A DNA stretch of 22,570 bases from Alphaproteobacteria bacterium UBA7314 (GCA_002471575.1 DKQG01000029.1:1-22570), one strand, 5' to 3'. Positions 7,825 to 16,152 are shown, numbered from the stretch's first letter. Made by a program: numbers and translations. The notes: generated from the sequence alone by a model not told the origin.

Positions 7825-8214
7825 ATGTTCGATCCAATGAACCCCGAGGGCGTTGCCCCACCAGCCCGCAAATACATTCACACCATGACGGTGCCGTCAG
7901 GGTACAAGCTACTAAGCATATCGGGGCAGGTCGGCACCCTGCCGGACGGCAGCATCCCCGACGGGATCGAAGCGCAGACTGAGGCCGCCTGGGCAAATTG
8001 CCTGAAATGCTTGGAGGCACACGACATGGGGATGGAGAATGTTTACAAGGTTGTTCAGTATCTGACCGATCCGCGCCACCGCGACGCCCATTTCGCTATC
8101 CGGGACCGATATTTAGGCGATTATAACCCCACCTCGACACTGCTTTTTATCTCGGCTCTCGCACAGCCGGAAATGCTTGTCGAAGTGGAGGTCTTCGCGG
8201 CCGGCCCTCAATAA
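7825..8214 (+). CDS. RidA/YjgF-family protein lacking the catalytic Arg
   Basis: The 129-residue product has the typical RidA layout: SISGQVGTLPDG (31-42), a central helix and the C-terminal LVEVEVFAAG (118-127). Active family members have PAR(T/S) with an Arg that binds the substrate carboxylate; here the segment is YNPTSTLLF (100-108), with Ser104 in that place. Glu120 is kept. The protein is therefore unlikely to be a standard 2-aminoacrylate/imine deaminase and may belong to one of the Rid subgroups without Arg, perhaps acting on another ligand. It lies 11 bp after the RutD-like gene, with its Shine-Dalgarno sequence (TAGGAGA) overlapping that gene's stop, so the two are surely co-translated. 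The arrangement resembles the rutC-rutD pair. Confidence 0.92.
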   Translation: MFDPMNPEGVAPPARKYIHTMTVPSGYKLLSISGQVGTLPDGSIPDGIEAQTEAAWANCLKCLEAHDMGMENVYKVVQYLTDPRHRDAHFAIRDRYLGDYNPTSTLLFISALAQPEMLVEVEVFAAGPQ

Positions 8215-8219
8215 AAACT

Positions 8220-8774
8220 GTCCCCTTCGGCCTGATACTCGGTATCGCGCTCGTCGCGTCGCTCTCTGAAGTCCAGCGCAAAATCCCGGTCAATCTGGAA
8301 TTTTCCCTCGGCGTGGACGCGTCGGGATTGATCGATGAGGAGGAAATGCGTCTGCACCGGTGCGGCTATGCCAGCGCCCAGGTCAATCCCGATAAAACGT
8401 AGTGGTGTATTGCCAGATCGGCGCACAAGCATAGGGCACCCCCGGCATCGGTCTATTTAACCTTCGACCGAAACATGCCGCTGGCGCACGAGTTCGCCGC
8501 AACGACGACCGAGCCCGCGCCCGACCCGCGCCCCGGCGCAACGGAACTGAAACGAGACCAGGTCGCCCACGGCGTTATACGGGGATCAGAAGTCATTCTG
8601 GACCTGCCGCTTGCCAAGACCGGCAAGTTGCGGCTCACGTCTCTGACGGCATTAAAGTTCGGCAATGTCTTGGTCCGCATGCGGACGAGCTATCCGGCGG
8701 TGGATACGGACGAGCGGACGGCGCAGATCTGGCCCCTGACCCGCCCCCTGCTTGCTCCGCCTACTCGCCTTTGA
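8220..8774 (+). pseudogene. Unrecognised reading frame with one in-frame TAG, possible decayed gene
   Basis: After the RidA gene the same plus-strand frame stays open from about 8220 to a TGA at 8772-8774, broken only by a TAG at 8400-8402. Third codon positions are strongly G/C throughout both parts, like the real genes around it, and more so than on the competing minus-strand frame (8208-8432). No ATG/GTG/TTG with a good ribosome site is seen at the front. GAGGAGGAA precedes an in-frame ATG at 8346, but that ATG gives only 18 codons before the TAG. The second half (from ATG 8475) would encode 99 residues. I do not recognise the product. It is either a pseudogene of the RidA operon or a non-coding stretch that happens to be open. 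Confidence 0.35.
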
Positions 8775-9576
8775 ACTCGGCCTTGCGGCGTTCAGTGAAG
8801 GCCGCGATCCCCTCGGAATAGTCGTGGGTCCAGCGCAGTTTCTCGTAAGAATGACCTTCAACCTCAAGCGACGTTTTGAGCGGCGAGTCGTATGCGGAAT
8901 TCAGCACCTTCTTCAACGATGCCAGCGCGATGGGCGACAGCGCATTCAACTTGGCCGCATAGTCTTCGACCATTGCCTGAAGACCGTCGGCGTCACCGGC
9001 CACATCGGTCAGCAATCCCCATTCGTGGGCTTTGGGCGCTGGGATACGGGTGCCGAGCATAACCATATCCTTAGCCCGCGTCAGGCCTGCGATGCGGGCG
9101 ACGCGGACGCTGCCGCCTGACCCCGGCATCTGGCCGAGCGAACTCTCCGGCAGGCCGACGAGCGTATCCTTCGTCGCAAAACGGAAATCGCAGGCCATCG
9201 CCAATTCGAAACCGACGCCGAAAGCATATTTTTCCATCGCCACGATAACAGGTTTTTCAGCGCGTTCCGGGGCGCCAATGTTCCAGTGCAGGTCGGACAT
9301 CTTGTTCTTTGGTATCTCGGGAAACGCCTTCACATCACCTCCCGACGTGTAGCATTCGTTGGCACCCTTGATAACAATGACGCCAACGTCTTCGTCTTCG
9401 TCCATTTCCTCGATGATCGCCCTGATCTGCTGGCGGCCGGTGTAAGACACGATATTCAGCGGTTCACGATCTAGGATCAAATAGCCGACCCGTTTTTCCG
9501 CATCTACGTCGACCCGAAGGCCATCGAGATTTTCGAGGATCGAGGCGCGCTGCTGCGCGTAGTTTTTTTCTGCCAT
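8761..9576 (-). CDS. Enoyl-CoA hydratase/isomerase (crotonase family)
   Basis: The 271-residue product has the crotonase fold. The oxyanion-hole stretches are CYTSGGDVKAF (residues ~75-85) and AFGVGFELAMACDFRFA (~118-134). Both glutamates needed for hydration are present, in FELA and in LPESSLGQMPGSGG (~142-155), so the enzyme should be able to hydrate an enoyl-CoA. The start has AGGGA 7 nt upstream. It is the last gene of the six-gene Mo-hydroxylase operon, 14 bp after the acyl-CoA ligase gene, so it probably acts on the CoA thioester made by that ligase or a product of it. Compared with short-chain hydratases, the N-terminus carries ~20 extra charged residues. Substrate unknown; a lyase or isomerase reaction of the same superfamily is an alternative. 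Confidence 0.93.
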   Translation of the reverse strand: MAEKNYAQQRASILENLDGLRVDVDAEKRVGYLILDREPLNIVSYTGRQQIRAIIEEMDEDEDVGVIVIKGANECYTSGGDVKAFPEIPKNKMSDLHWNIGAPERAEKPVIVAMEKYAFGVGFELAMACDFRFATKDTLVGLPESSLGQMPGSGGSVRVARIAGLTRAKDMVMLGTRIPAPKAHEWGLLTDVAGDADGLQAMVEDYAAKLNALSPIALASLKKVLNSAYDSPLKTSLEVEGHSYEKLRWTHDYSEGIAAFTERRKAEFKGE

Positions 9577-9590
9577 TTTTTAATCCCTGG

Positions 9591-11135
9591 TTAGAGAGTG
9601 CTTTCGAAATCAGTATTCAGGTCGTAGTCGCCGTCGCGCAGAAATCGGCGCAAAAGTTTTCCGGCCGCAGATCGCGGGATCTGTTTCACAAAGACATAGG
9701 CGCGCGGCCGCTTAAACCGCGCCAGTGTGCTGTCGAGACACCAGGCATCCAGTGTTTCGGCGGAGCATTGTGGAGACGCGGGCTCAACGAAGGCGACGAT
9801 ACGCGAACCCATACGATCGTCAGGCATCCCGATCACCGCCACCTGTTCGACATTGGGCGATTTCGCCAGAACGTCCTCAACTTCCTCCGGGTAGATGTTC
9901 TCACCGCCTGAAATTACCATGTCATCGACGCGGCCGATCACGTATAGCTCGCCGTCTTCGTCGAAGTAACCAAGATCGCCTGTAAAATACCAGCCGTCTC
10001 GGATTGATTTGGCATCCGCGTCGGGGCGTTTCCAGTACCCGGCGAATGCTTCCATCCCGTCCATCGGAGCAATGATCTCTCCGGGCTCGCCGTCGGCCAC
10101 GATATCGTGGGGGCCGCTGTTGCCGTCTGGATCCGGCTGCACCACGCGCAATATCTGGCCGACCCCGGCGCGTCCCGCGCAGCCCGGTTTGGCCGCCACG
10201 TGATCGCACACTGCGAAACAGAATATTTCACTGGACCCGTAGAAGTTGATGAAATGACGCGGTTTGAATTCCTCCGCGCATTGCGCCGTCAGCGCCGATG
10301 TCATCGCCATACCCGCGTAACCGATGTTAACAGTGGGTGACAGATCGTAGCTCGACCGGTTTGGATGGTGCACGATGTCATGAAACATAGTCGGCACCAG
10401 AAACAACGTCGCGATCTTCTCCTCCTGAATCAGCCGCATGGCCGTTTCGGCATCCCAGGCCGGCAAGCACACAAGCTTGCTGTTCAGCAGCATGCACATC
10501 AACATTGATCGCACGCCCATCGTGTGAAACATGGGCATCACACCCAGCGTCGATTCGCCGTGGCGGTAATAAAGCTGGGCGACACAGTGGGTCGCCGCAA
10601 GGCGCTCGGCGCGATGTGAGCGCGGCACACCCTTCGGGCGCCCCGTCGTGCCGGAGGTATAGAGCATCAGGCAGATTTCGCCCTCATCGACGCTGGACGG
10701 CCCCGCCAACCGGTCCGATCCCAGCAGCGCAGTAAAATCACCGTCATCGATATCGAAGGTAACGATCCCGGCGCCGCTAATTTGTCCCAGCGCGCCGCCG
10801 ACTGCATCCCGCGAGCGTTTTTCGAATACTACGGCGACCGCCTCGGCGTCATCCAGCACATAGGCAACTTCCTCGGCATTGGCGCGCCAGTTGAACGGGG
10901 TAAATATGGCGCCCAGCACCTGGCACGCCCAGAAGAGTGTCGCGGTTTCGTAGCGGTTGGACAGCAGGGCCACAAAATGGTCGCCCTGCTTGATACCGCG
11001 TAGTTTCAGGCCGCCGGCAACGGCGCAGATCTCGCCGTACCAGCTTTCGAAGTCGCGCCGTATGTCCCCGTCGACGATGGCTTCCGAACGGCCCTCTCGC
11101 AACATCTGGCGATAAAAAACCTGTCCTAGGTTCAT
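9591..11135 (-). CDS. AMP-forming acyl-CoA (or aryl-CoA) ligase
   Basis: This is a 514-residue ANL-superfamily adenylate-forming ligase: carboxylate + ATP + CoA to acyl-CoA + AMP + PPi. Motifs in order are YTSGTTGRPKG (159-169, P-loop), NFYGSSEIF (297-305), GWYFTGDLGYFDEDGE (381-396, Asp387 binds ATP ribose), GRVDDMVISGGENIYPEEVE (401-420, hinge) and PRSAAGKLLRR (487-497, catalytic Lys493). The start is ATG at 11135, overlapping the FeS-subunit stop as ATGA. A longer frame to 11297 only runs through the FeS gene. It shares the operon with the Mo-hydroxylase and the crotonase. That context suggests it activates the hydroxylated carboxylic acid, or the parent acid, for CoA-dependent breakdown. 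The specificity residues cannot be assigned by eye. Confidence 0.94.
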   Translation of the reverse strand: MNLGQVFYRQMLREGRSEAIVDGDIRRDFESWYGEICAVAGGLKLRGIKQGDHFVALLSNRYETATLFWACQVLGAIFTPFNWRANAEEVAYVLDDAEAVAVVFEKRSRDAVGGALGQISGAGIVTFDIDDGDFTALLGSDRLAGPSSVDEGEICLMLYTSGTTGRPKGVPRSHRAERLAATHCVAQLYYRHGESTLGVMPMFHTMGVRSMLMCMLLNSKLVCLPAWDAETAMRLIQEEKIATLFLVPTMFHDIVHHPNRSSYDLSPTVNIGYAGMAMTSALTAQCAEEFKPRHFINFYGSSEIFCFAVCDHVAAKPGCAGRAGVGQILRVVQPDPDGNSGPHDIVADGEPGEIIAPMDGMEAFAGYWKRPDADAKSIRDGWYFTGDLGYFDEDGELYVIGRVDDMVISGGENIYPEEVEDVLAKSPNVEQVAVIGMPDDRMGSRIVAFVEPASPQCSAETLDAWCLDSTLARFKRPRAYVFVKQIPRSAAGKLLRRFLRDGDYDLNTDFESTL

Positions 11136-11617
11136 TGCCCGCTGGCCTGGAGTATGGCTCGGACAATCTGCTCGTAACCCGTACACCGACAAATGTGTCC
11201 CGACAGCATATCGCGGACCTCGTCGCGGTTCGGTTTCGGGTTTTCCTGCAGGAACTTCGTCGCTGACATCAGAATGCCCGCCGTGCAAAAGCCGCACTGC
11301 AATGCGCCGTTCTCATTGAATGCCTTTTGCAGGGCATTCAGCGTGCCGTCGACGTCCTCAAGCCCCTCGACGGTGCGCAGTTTCATGCCGTCGCACTGGA
11401 CAGCGTATCGGAGACAACTACGCGTCGCGACATCATCGATGATGATCGTACATGCCCCGCACACGCCGTGTTCGCAGCCGACGTGGGTGCCGTACAGACC
11501 AAGCTCGTGCCGCAGAAAATCGGTCAGCAGCAGTCGCGGCTGCGCGAAGCCGGAGACTGTCTTATCGTTTACCGTCAGGGTGACGCGCTGTTTCTGATCC
11601 GACTTGATACGCAGCAT
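11132..11617 (-). CDS. Molybdenum hydroxylase small subunit, two [2Fe-2S] clusters
   Basis: The 161-residue product carries the plant-type ferredoxin motif GCEHGVCGACTI (residues ~47-58, with a fourth Cys in RSCLRY) and the helical cluster motif CGFC...HICRCTGY (~108-147), so both clusters are complete. It passes electrons from the Mo centre to FAD in xanthine-dehydrogenase-family enzymes (CoxS type). It overlaps the FAD-subunit gene by one base (TGATG) and the ligase gene by four (ATGA), which shows tight translational coupling. Gene order here is large-FAD-FeS, unlike the FAD-FeS-large order of classic cox operons. A short extra N-terminal tail of about 10 residues precedes the first strand. 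No Tat signal, as expected for this cytoplasmic subunit. Confidence 0.96.
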   Translation of the reverse strand: MLRIKSDQKQRVTLTVNDKTVSGFAQPRLLLTDFLRHELGLYGTHVGCEHGVCGACTIIIDDVATRSCLRYAVQCDGMKLRTVEGLEDVDGTLNALQKAFNENGALQCGFCTAGILMSATKFLQENPKPNRDEVRDMLSGHICRCTGYEQIVRAILQASGQ

Positions 11618-12495
11618 CAGGCGGCCTCCCTGGAGTGAGTCGCGTCGGCGAACGCAGAAGATACGACCCGCGCGCCTAGCACCCGTACAAGCTGGCGTCG
11701 GTAGTCGGCATTGGCCTGCAGATCGACCATTGGATCCACCGCTTCGGCAACGGTTGCGGCAATCTCCTCCGCGGTCGCCATGGTTGCAGGCTTGCCGATA
11801 TAGCTGGCGGTGTCGGCGACCAGAGGACGATCTTCCACGCCGCCCAGCCCGAACGAAAGATCGGCAATGTTTCCATCGTTGCCGACGGTCGCCTCCGCCG
11901 CGACGGCTACAATGGCGAAATCTCCATGGCGCTGGGCAATCTCTTCGAATGCGTATCCTGTCTTGTCGCGCCGCAGTGGCCAGATCAGATCGGTAATCAA
12001 CTCGTCGGCCCGTCGGTCCGTCGTCAAAAGCCCGTGGAAGAAATCCTGCGCCGGCACATCCCGCGAGCCGCCGGGCGACCTAAGCCTGACCGCACCTCCG
12101 AGGGTCACCAGCGTCAACGGGATTTCCGCACTGGGGTCGGCATGCGCCGCCGACCCGCCGAGCGTCCCGCGAGAGCGGGTTTGATAGTGTCCGACCCAGG
12201 GCAGCACCTTTGCCAGTAGCGGCACGCCCGACATCACGCCGGGAAGCTTAAGCGCGGCGGCCTGCCGGACCAGCGCTCCGGTCATCGCGGTCGCATCGTC
12301 GATCTTGATATCCGCAAGTTCGTGCAAGCGGTTGATGTCAATCAGCGCAGTGGGACGCACCAGACGCATGTTCAGCATCGCCCCCAATGAAAGTCCTCCG
12401 GAAATGACATTCGCATCTCCGCCGAACTCGGCCAGCAGTTCCATCGCTTCGTCGACGGTATCGGGGCGGCAATATTCAAAAGCGACCGGCTTCAT
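11617..12495 (-). CDS. Molybdenum hydroxylase FAD-binding (medium) subunit
   Basis: The 292-residue product belongs to the CoxM/xanthine-dehydrogenase FAD-domain family and has normal length. FAD-contact motifs are VISGGLSLGAMLNMRL (residues ~31-46, the usual AGGQSL region) and TRSRGTLGGSAAHADPSAE (~107-125, the usual TIGG region); IDLIWPLR-type strands follow. It should take electrons from the FeS subunit and hand them to an external acceptor. It overlaps the large-subunit gene by four bases (ATGA at 12492-12495) and the FeS gene by one. Codon use and spacing match the neighbours. The sequence does not show whether NAD+, oxygen, quinone or another carrier is the acceptor. The flavin reductase at the head of the operon and the CoxG domain on the large subunit are both relevant to that question. 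Confidence 0.95.
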   Translation of the reverse strand: MKPVAFEYCRPDTVDEAMELLAEFGGDANVISGGLSLGAMLNMRLVRPTALIDINRLHELADIKIDDATAMTGALVRQAAALKLPGVMSGVPLLAKVLPWVGHYQTRSRGTLGGSAAHADPSAEIPLTLVTLGGAVRLRSPGGSRDVPAQDFFHGLLTTDRRADELITDLIWPLRRDKTGYAFEEIAQRHGDFAIVAVAAEATVGNDGNIADLSFGLGGVEDRPLVADTASYIGKPATMATAEEIAATVAEAVDPMVDLQANADYRRQLVRVLGARVVSSAFADATHSREAA

Positions 12496-15476
12496 GCGTC
12501 TCGCCCCCCGAACAATCGGCCGAAAAAACCCTTTCTGGATGTCTGGCCGGCACCACTCGATTTCAGCCGTCGGTCGAAACCGCGAAAGAATTGTCCGATC
12601 AGCAGTTTTGTCACCGTTCCCAGCATCCGCTGGCCGACCGCTGCAACCTTGCCGCCGACATTGGCGCGATAGCTGTAGTTCAGTCGGGTTCTGCTGTCGC
12701 CCGCGGCCTCCAGCGTCACGTTGCCCTCGCCCTGTCCGAAGCCGAGCGCACCGGACGCCTTACCCACCAGGCGTAAACTTTGCGCATCGATCTTGTCGCG
12801 AAGATTTATTTCGGCGCTGTAGACGCCCTTGATCCCGGCGACGCCGATCGTGACTTCGGCGGTGAAGCTGTCCTCGCCTACCTGGTTCAGTTCCTCGCAT
12901 CCGGGCACCACCGCAGCCAAGGTGTCGGGATCCAGCAGCAGCTTCCAGACCTCTTCGGGCGGAGCCGAGAGTTCGACGGAACCGTCGCCGGTCAGGCCGC
13001 CTTCGAAGTTGTCTGCCTCCCGCGGGCCGCCACCGACCTTAGCCTTGGCGGATCCGGCGCGCGCATACGGCAGACCGTTCGCTGCCGCCCAGTTTTTATT
13101 CAGTGTCAACGGCAGTTCGATATCGAATGTGCCAAGCGCGTCTGCCGCGGCATTGGCGATCGCGATAGGGGCCAGCATGGACGATCCGTCGCCCATGCCC
13201 TTGGCGCCTAGCGTATTGTGGGGCGATGGCGTGTTGAAATGTCCGATCGTCAATTCCGGCACCTCAGGCGCCGTAATACAGAGATAATCGGCGAAGGTGC
13301 CGGACTGGGGGTTGGCGCCTGCGTCATAGACTAATTCTTCAAGCAGCGCTCCGCCAAGCCCGTGCGCGAAGCCGCCGTAGATCTGTCCCTCGACGACGAT
13401 TTCATTCAGAACATTTCCGACATCGTGAACCGATACATATTTCACGATCTCGATTTCTCCGGTCTTCCGATCGATTTCCACCGCCGCTAGGTCGAACACG
13501 TAGCCGAACGTTACCGCGCTGGCGACGCGATCCTGCTCGTCCGGCGCATCCAGCATCTCCGGATTCATGATCGTCGTCTCAAACAGGCCGGGCTCCATCT
13601 GGTCGGGCAGGCCCGCTGGATGCCAGTGGGTCTGTGCCGCAACACGACGGACCGGCAGTGCCTTTTCGGGCACCCCGACCACCTGCGCGTTGCCGCCGAC
13701 GAGCTCGACATCCTCCGGCGCAACCTCAAGGTTTTCCGCCGCGATCAGCTTGATTTTCTTGGCGACTTTGTCGGCCGCATCTGCCACCGCTCCGATGACG
13801 ACCGACGAAAACCGGTTGGCATAGTTCCCGGACGCTAGCGACCAAGCGCTGGTGAGGGTATCGACTTCGGTAATCACGTCGACCTGATCGGGCCGCAGCC
13901 CCAGCGCATCGGCCACAACCTGGGCGGCCACGGTCTGATGCCCCTGGCCGGCCGGGGTTGAGACCGTTTTCACCGTAACGGACCCGGATGGGTCGACGGA
14001 CACGGTCGCAGTTCCCAGGCCGCCTGAACGCCCGCCCGCCTTGGCGCGCTCTTCAGGCGTCTGCGCTAGCGTCACATAGGCCATGTTCGACCCGGACGGC
14101 TCTATCCCGGCCGCCATGCCGATCCCAAAAAGCTTGCCGTCGGAACGGGCATTTTCACGGGCGGCTTTCAGGTCGTCATAAGCGGCGAGTTCCATCGCCT
14201 GATTCAGCCCGGCCTCGTAATCGCCGGAATCATAAGTGGCACCTGCTGGCGCCTTGTAGGGAAACTCGTCGGGCTGAATAAAATTGCGCCGGCGAATTTC
14301 CGCCGGGTCGACTCCGAGCTCCTTCGCCCCGGCTTCCATTACCCGTTCGAGCGCATAGTAAAACTGGGGCCCGCCATAGCCGCGGTTCAGACCGATGGGC
14401 GTCGTGTTGGTGACGACCAGCCGGTTCTCGACCGCGATATTCTTTACTCGGTAACAACCGTTCGACGCCGAGTGCATCCGGTAGACGGACGCCGGCTCGG
14501 GTGCGCGCACGAAGGCGCCGACATTGACGACATTGTCGAACTTAAGACCCAGCAGTTCGCCATCTTCGGCAAACGCCGCCTCGACGCTGTCCGCCCGGTC
14601 CGCCGCCGTGGACGACCCTGTCAGGTGTTCGAGCCTATCCTCGATCCACTTCACCGGGCAGCCGAGCACTCGCGAACACGCCGCCAGCAGAACCATGTAG
14701 GGGAACATCGCTTGCTTAATCCCGAAACTGCCGCCCGAATGAGGTGCAGTTATTAACCGCAACCGGTTACCGGGTACGCCGAGAGCTCCCGTCATAAGCG
14801 CGTGTAAGATGAACGGCCCCTGGAAGTTCGACCAAAGAGTATAACGGTCAGGCTGACGTTCGAAATTTGCAATCAGACCATAGGTCTCCATCGGCGTGGA
14901 AGAGTAACGTGGATAGCGCCAGTCCAACTTGACGACGCGGTCTGCCCGTTCGAACGCGGCTTCGGGATCGCCGTAGCGGAACGTCCTGTGATGCACGACG
15001 TTGGAGCCGACATCATCATGCAGTAACAGCGCGTTTTCGCTCATCGCGATCTTGGGATCGGCAGTCGCCGACAGCGGTTCGTAAACGACATCAATCAGCT
15101 CGATCGCGTCTTCGGCGATGTATCGATCCTCGGCCACCACCACGGCCACCGGCTCCCCGACATATCGAACCTTGTCGATGGCGATCGGGTAGAACTTGAT
15201 CGGCACGCGGACGGCGCTGGGGATGGGCGCGATCGTATCGGCGACAGCCGCTCCGGTGACGACGCCGTGCACGCCCGGCAGTGCTGCAGCCTTCGACGTA
15301 TCGATGGAAACGATGCACGCATGCGCGTGATCCGACCGAAGAATCGCCGAATGGCGGATGCCTGCTACGGGTTCTAAGTCGTCGATAAACCGCGCATTGC
15401 CGGTCAGCAGCGCGGCGTCCTCCTTCCGGGGATACCGCGCGCCGATCCAGCGTTCCGCTGTCTCCGTTTCCAACAT
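12492..15476 (-). CDS. Molybdenum hydroxylase large (Moco) subunit fused to a C-terminal CoxG/SRPBCC domain
   Basis: This 994-residue protein has an xanthine-dehydrogenase-type large subunit (~10-805) joined to a CoxG-like domain (~824-970). Moco-region motifs include GGSFGIK (248-254) and GQGHQTV (510-516). At the position of the CODH AYRCSFR loop it has LNRGYGG (363-369), so the Cys that binds Cu in CO dehydrogenase is Gly366, and CO oxidation is unlikely. The C-terminal catalytic motif, normally KGxGE, reads GAKGMGDGSS (757-766), so Asp763 replaces the catalytic Glu. The CoxG part starts GDGSVELSAPPEEVW (830-844) and includes VVPGCEEL (856-863). The tail RKGFFGRLFGG is basic and amphipathic. 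CoxG proteins are known as membrane-anchoring partners of CODH. The substrate is unknown; N-heterocyclic or aromatic substrates and aldehydes are typical of relatives. Confidence 0.95.
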   Translation of the reverse strand: MLETETAERWIGARYPRKEDAALLTGNARFIDDLEPVAGIRHSAILRSDHAHACIVSIDTSKAAALPGVHGVVTGAAVADTIAPIPSAVRVPIKFYPIAIDKVRYVGEPVAVVVAEDRYIAEDAIELIDVVYEPLSATADPKIAMSENALLLHDDVGSNVVHHRTFRYGDPEAAFERADRVVKLDWRYPRYSSTPMETYGLIANFERQPDRYTLWSNFQGPFILHALMTGALGVPGNRLRLITAPHSGGSFGIKQAMFPYMVLLAACSRVLGCPVKWIEDRLEHLTGSSTAADRADSVEAAFAEDGELLGLKFDNVVNVGAFVRAPEPASVYRMHSASNGCYRVKNIAVENRLVVTNTTPIGLNRGYGGPQFYYALERVMEAGAKELGVDPAEIRRRNFIQPDEFPYKAPAGATYDSGDYEAGLNQAMELAAYDDLKAARENARSDGKLFGIGMAAGIEPSGSNMAYVTLAQTPEERAKAGGRSGGLGTATVSVDPSGSVTVKTVSTPAGQGHQTVAAQVVADALGLRPDQVDVITEVDTLTSAWSLASGNYANRFSSVVIGAVADAADKVAKKIKLIAAENLEVAPEDVELVGGNAQVVGVPEKALPVRRVAAQTHWHPAGLPDQMEPGLFETTIMNPEMLDAPDEQDRVASAVTFGYVFDLAAVEIDRKTGEIEIVKYVSVHDVGNVLNEIVVEGQIYGGFAHGLGGALLEELVYDAGANPQSGTFADYLCITAPEVPELTIGHFNTPSPHNTLGAKGMGDGSSMLAPIAIANAAADALGTFDIELPLTLNKNWAAANGLPYARAGSAKAKVGGGPREADNFEGGLTGDGSVELSAPPEEVWKLLLDPDTLAAVVPGCEELNQVGEDSFTAEVTIGVAGIKGVYSAEINLRDKIDAQSLRLVGKASGALGFGQGEGNVTLEAAGDSRTRLNYSYRANVGGKVAAVGQRMLGTVTKLLIGQFFRGFDRRLKSSGAGQTSRKGFFGRLFGGRDA

Positions 15477-15486
15477 CGGAACAGGC

Positions 15487-16044
15487 CTACCGATTATTGA
15501 GCGCGACCGCCGCGGAACAGTAATCCGCGACCATTGAATTCAGCATTTTAGCGAGATCTTCGTTCGCAAGTGTCCCGTCATCGTTAAACGCACCGGGCGC
15601 CTGCGCCAAGGTAAACATTTTCGGATAAACCCAGGTACCGAGCGCTTCGAACGAAACACGCAGGCTAATCAGTCCGCGCGCACCGCCCACCAGCGACGGC
15701 GATGCCGACGACAACAGGATAGATTTCCTGTCCAGCGGTACCGGCTTGATACGCGACAGCCAGTCGACAGCGTTCTTGATGGTCGCAGGCGGTAGCCAGT
15801 TATATTCGGGAGAGGTCAGGATCATGCCGTCGGCGGCGGTAATCCGTTCTCCGAGCGCATGCGCTCCGGCCGGCACGCCCGACGACTCCTGGTCGTCAAA
15901 ATTGTACATCGGCATGTCGAATTCGTTGATCCGCGCGAAATCGACTTCCGCGCCGAGAGACTCAGCCACCTTCGCGATAAGCTTGGACAATTTCAGATTG
16001 ACCGACTCTTCGCGGAGTGAGGCCGAATATACGAAAATCTTCAT
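15487..16044 (-). CDS. NAD(P)H-dependent FMN reductase, flavodoxin-like fold
   Basis: The 185-residue product belongs to the FMN_red (chromate reductase/azoreductase-like) family. Seen are the phosphate-binding start SASLREESVNLKL (8-20), the family signature TSPEYNWLPPATIKNAVDW (77-95) and SSASPSLVGGARG (112-124), which is close to the usual S-x(3)-GGxxA segment. It transfers hydride from NAD(P)H to FMN or a quinone in the cytoplasm. The start has AGGAG 7 nt upstream. It heads the Mo-hydroxylase operon, ending 10 bp before the large-subunit gene. This suggests that it supplies reduced flavin, or recycles the electron acceptor, for the hydroxylase or for the FAD enzymes nearby; that link is inference. 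Confidence 0.93.
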   Translation of the reverse strand: MKIFVYSASLREESVNLKLSKLIAKVAESLGAEVDFARINEFDMPMYNFDDQESSGVPAGAHALGERITAADGMILTSPEYNWLPPATIKNAVDWLSRIKPVPLDRKSILLSSASPSLVGGARGLISLRVSFEALGTWVYPKMFTLAQAPGAFNDDGTLANEDLAKMLNSMVADYCSAAVALNNR

Positions 16045-16152
16045 CCATTAACTCCTTTTTGGATATTAGTGGCGGAAACATAGCGGCCTCCGGCGCAAGG
16101 GTCCATTTGGCACCGGTGCTTTTATTCCAATAATGCAACGGGTTTCTATATT

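Noticed and set aside
8208..8432. Minus-strand 74-codon frame
   Set aside because: It lies opposite a frame with stronger G/C third-position bias, has no Shine-Dalgarno sequence and no recognisable motif.
11136..11297. Longer N-terminus (54 residues) for the acyl-CoA ligase
   Set aside because: It lies within the FeS-subunit gene in another frame; the ATGA overlap at 11132-11135 gives the family-typical start.
11132..15476. Aerobic CO dehydrogenase operon
   Set aside because: Subunit types match, but the Cu-binding Cys loop is absent, the gene order differs and the catalytic Glu is Asp, so CO oxidation is not supported.
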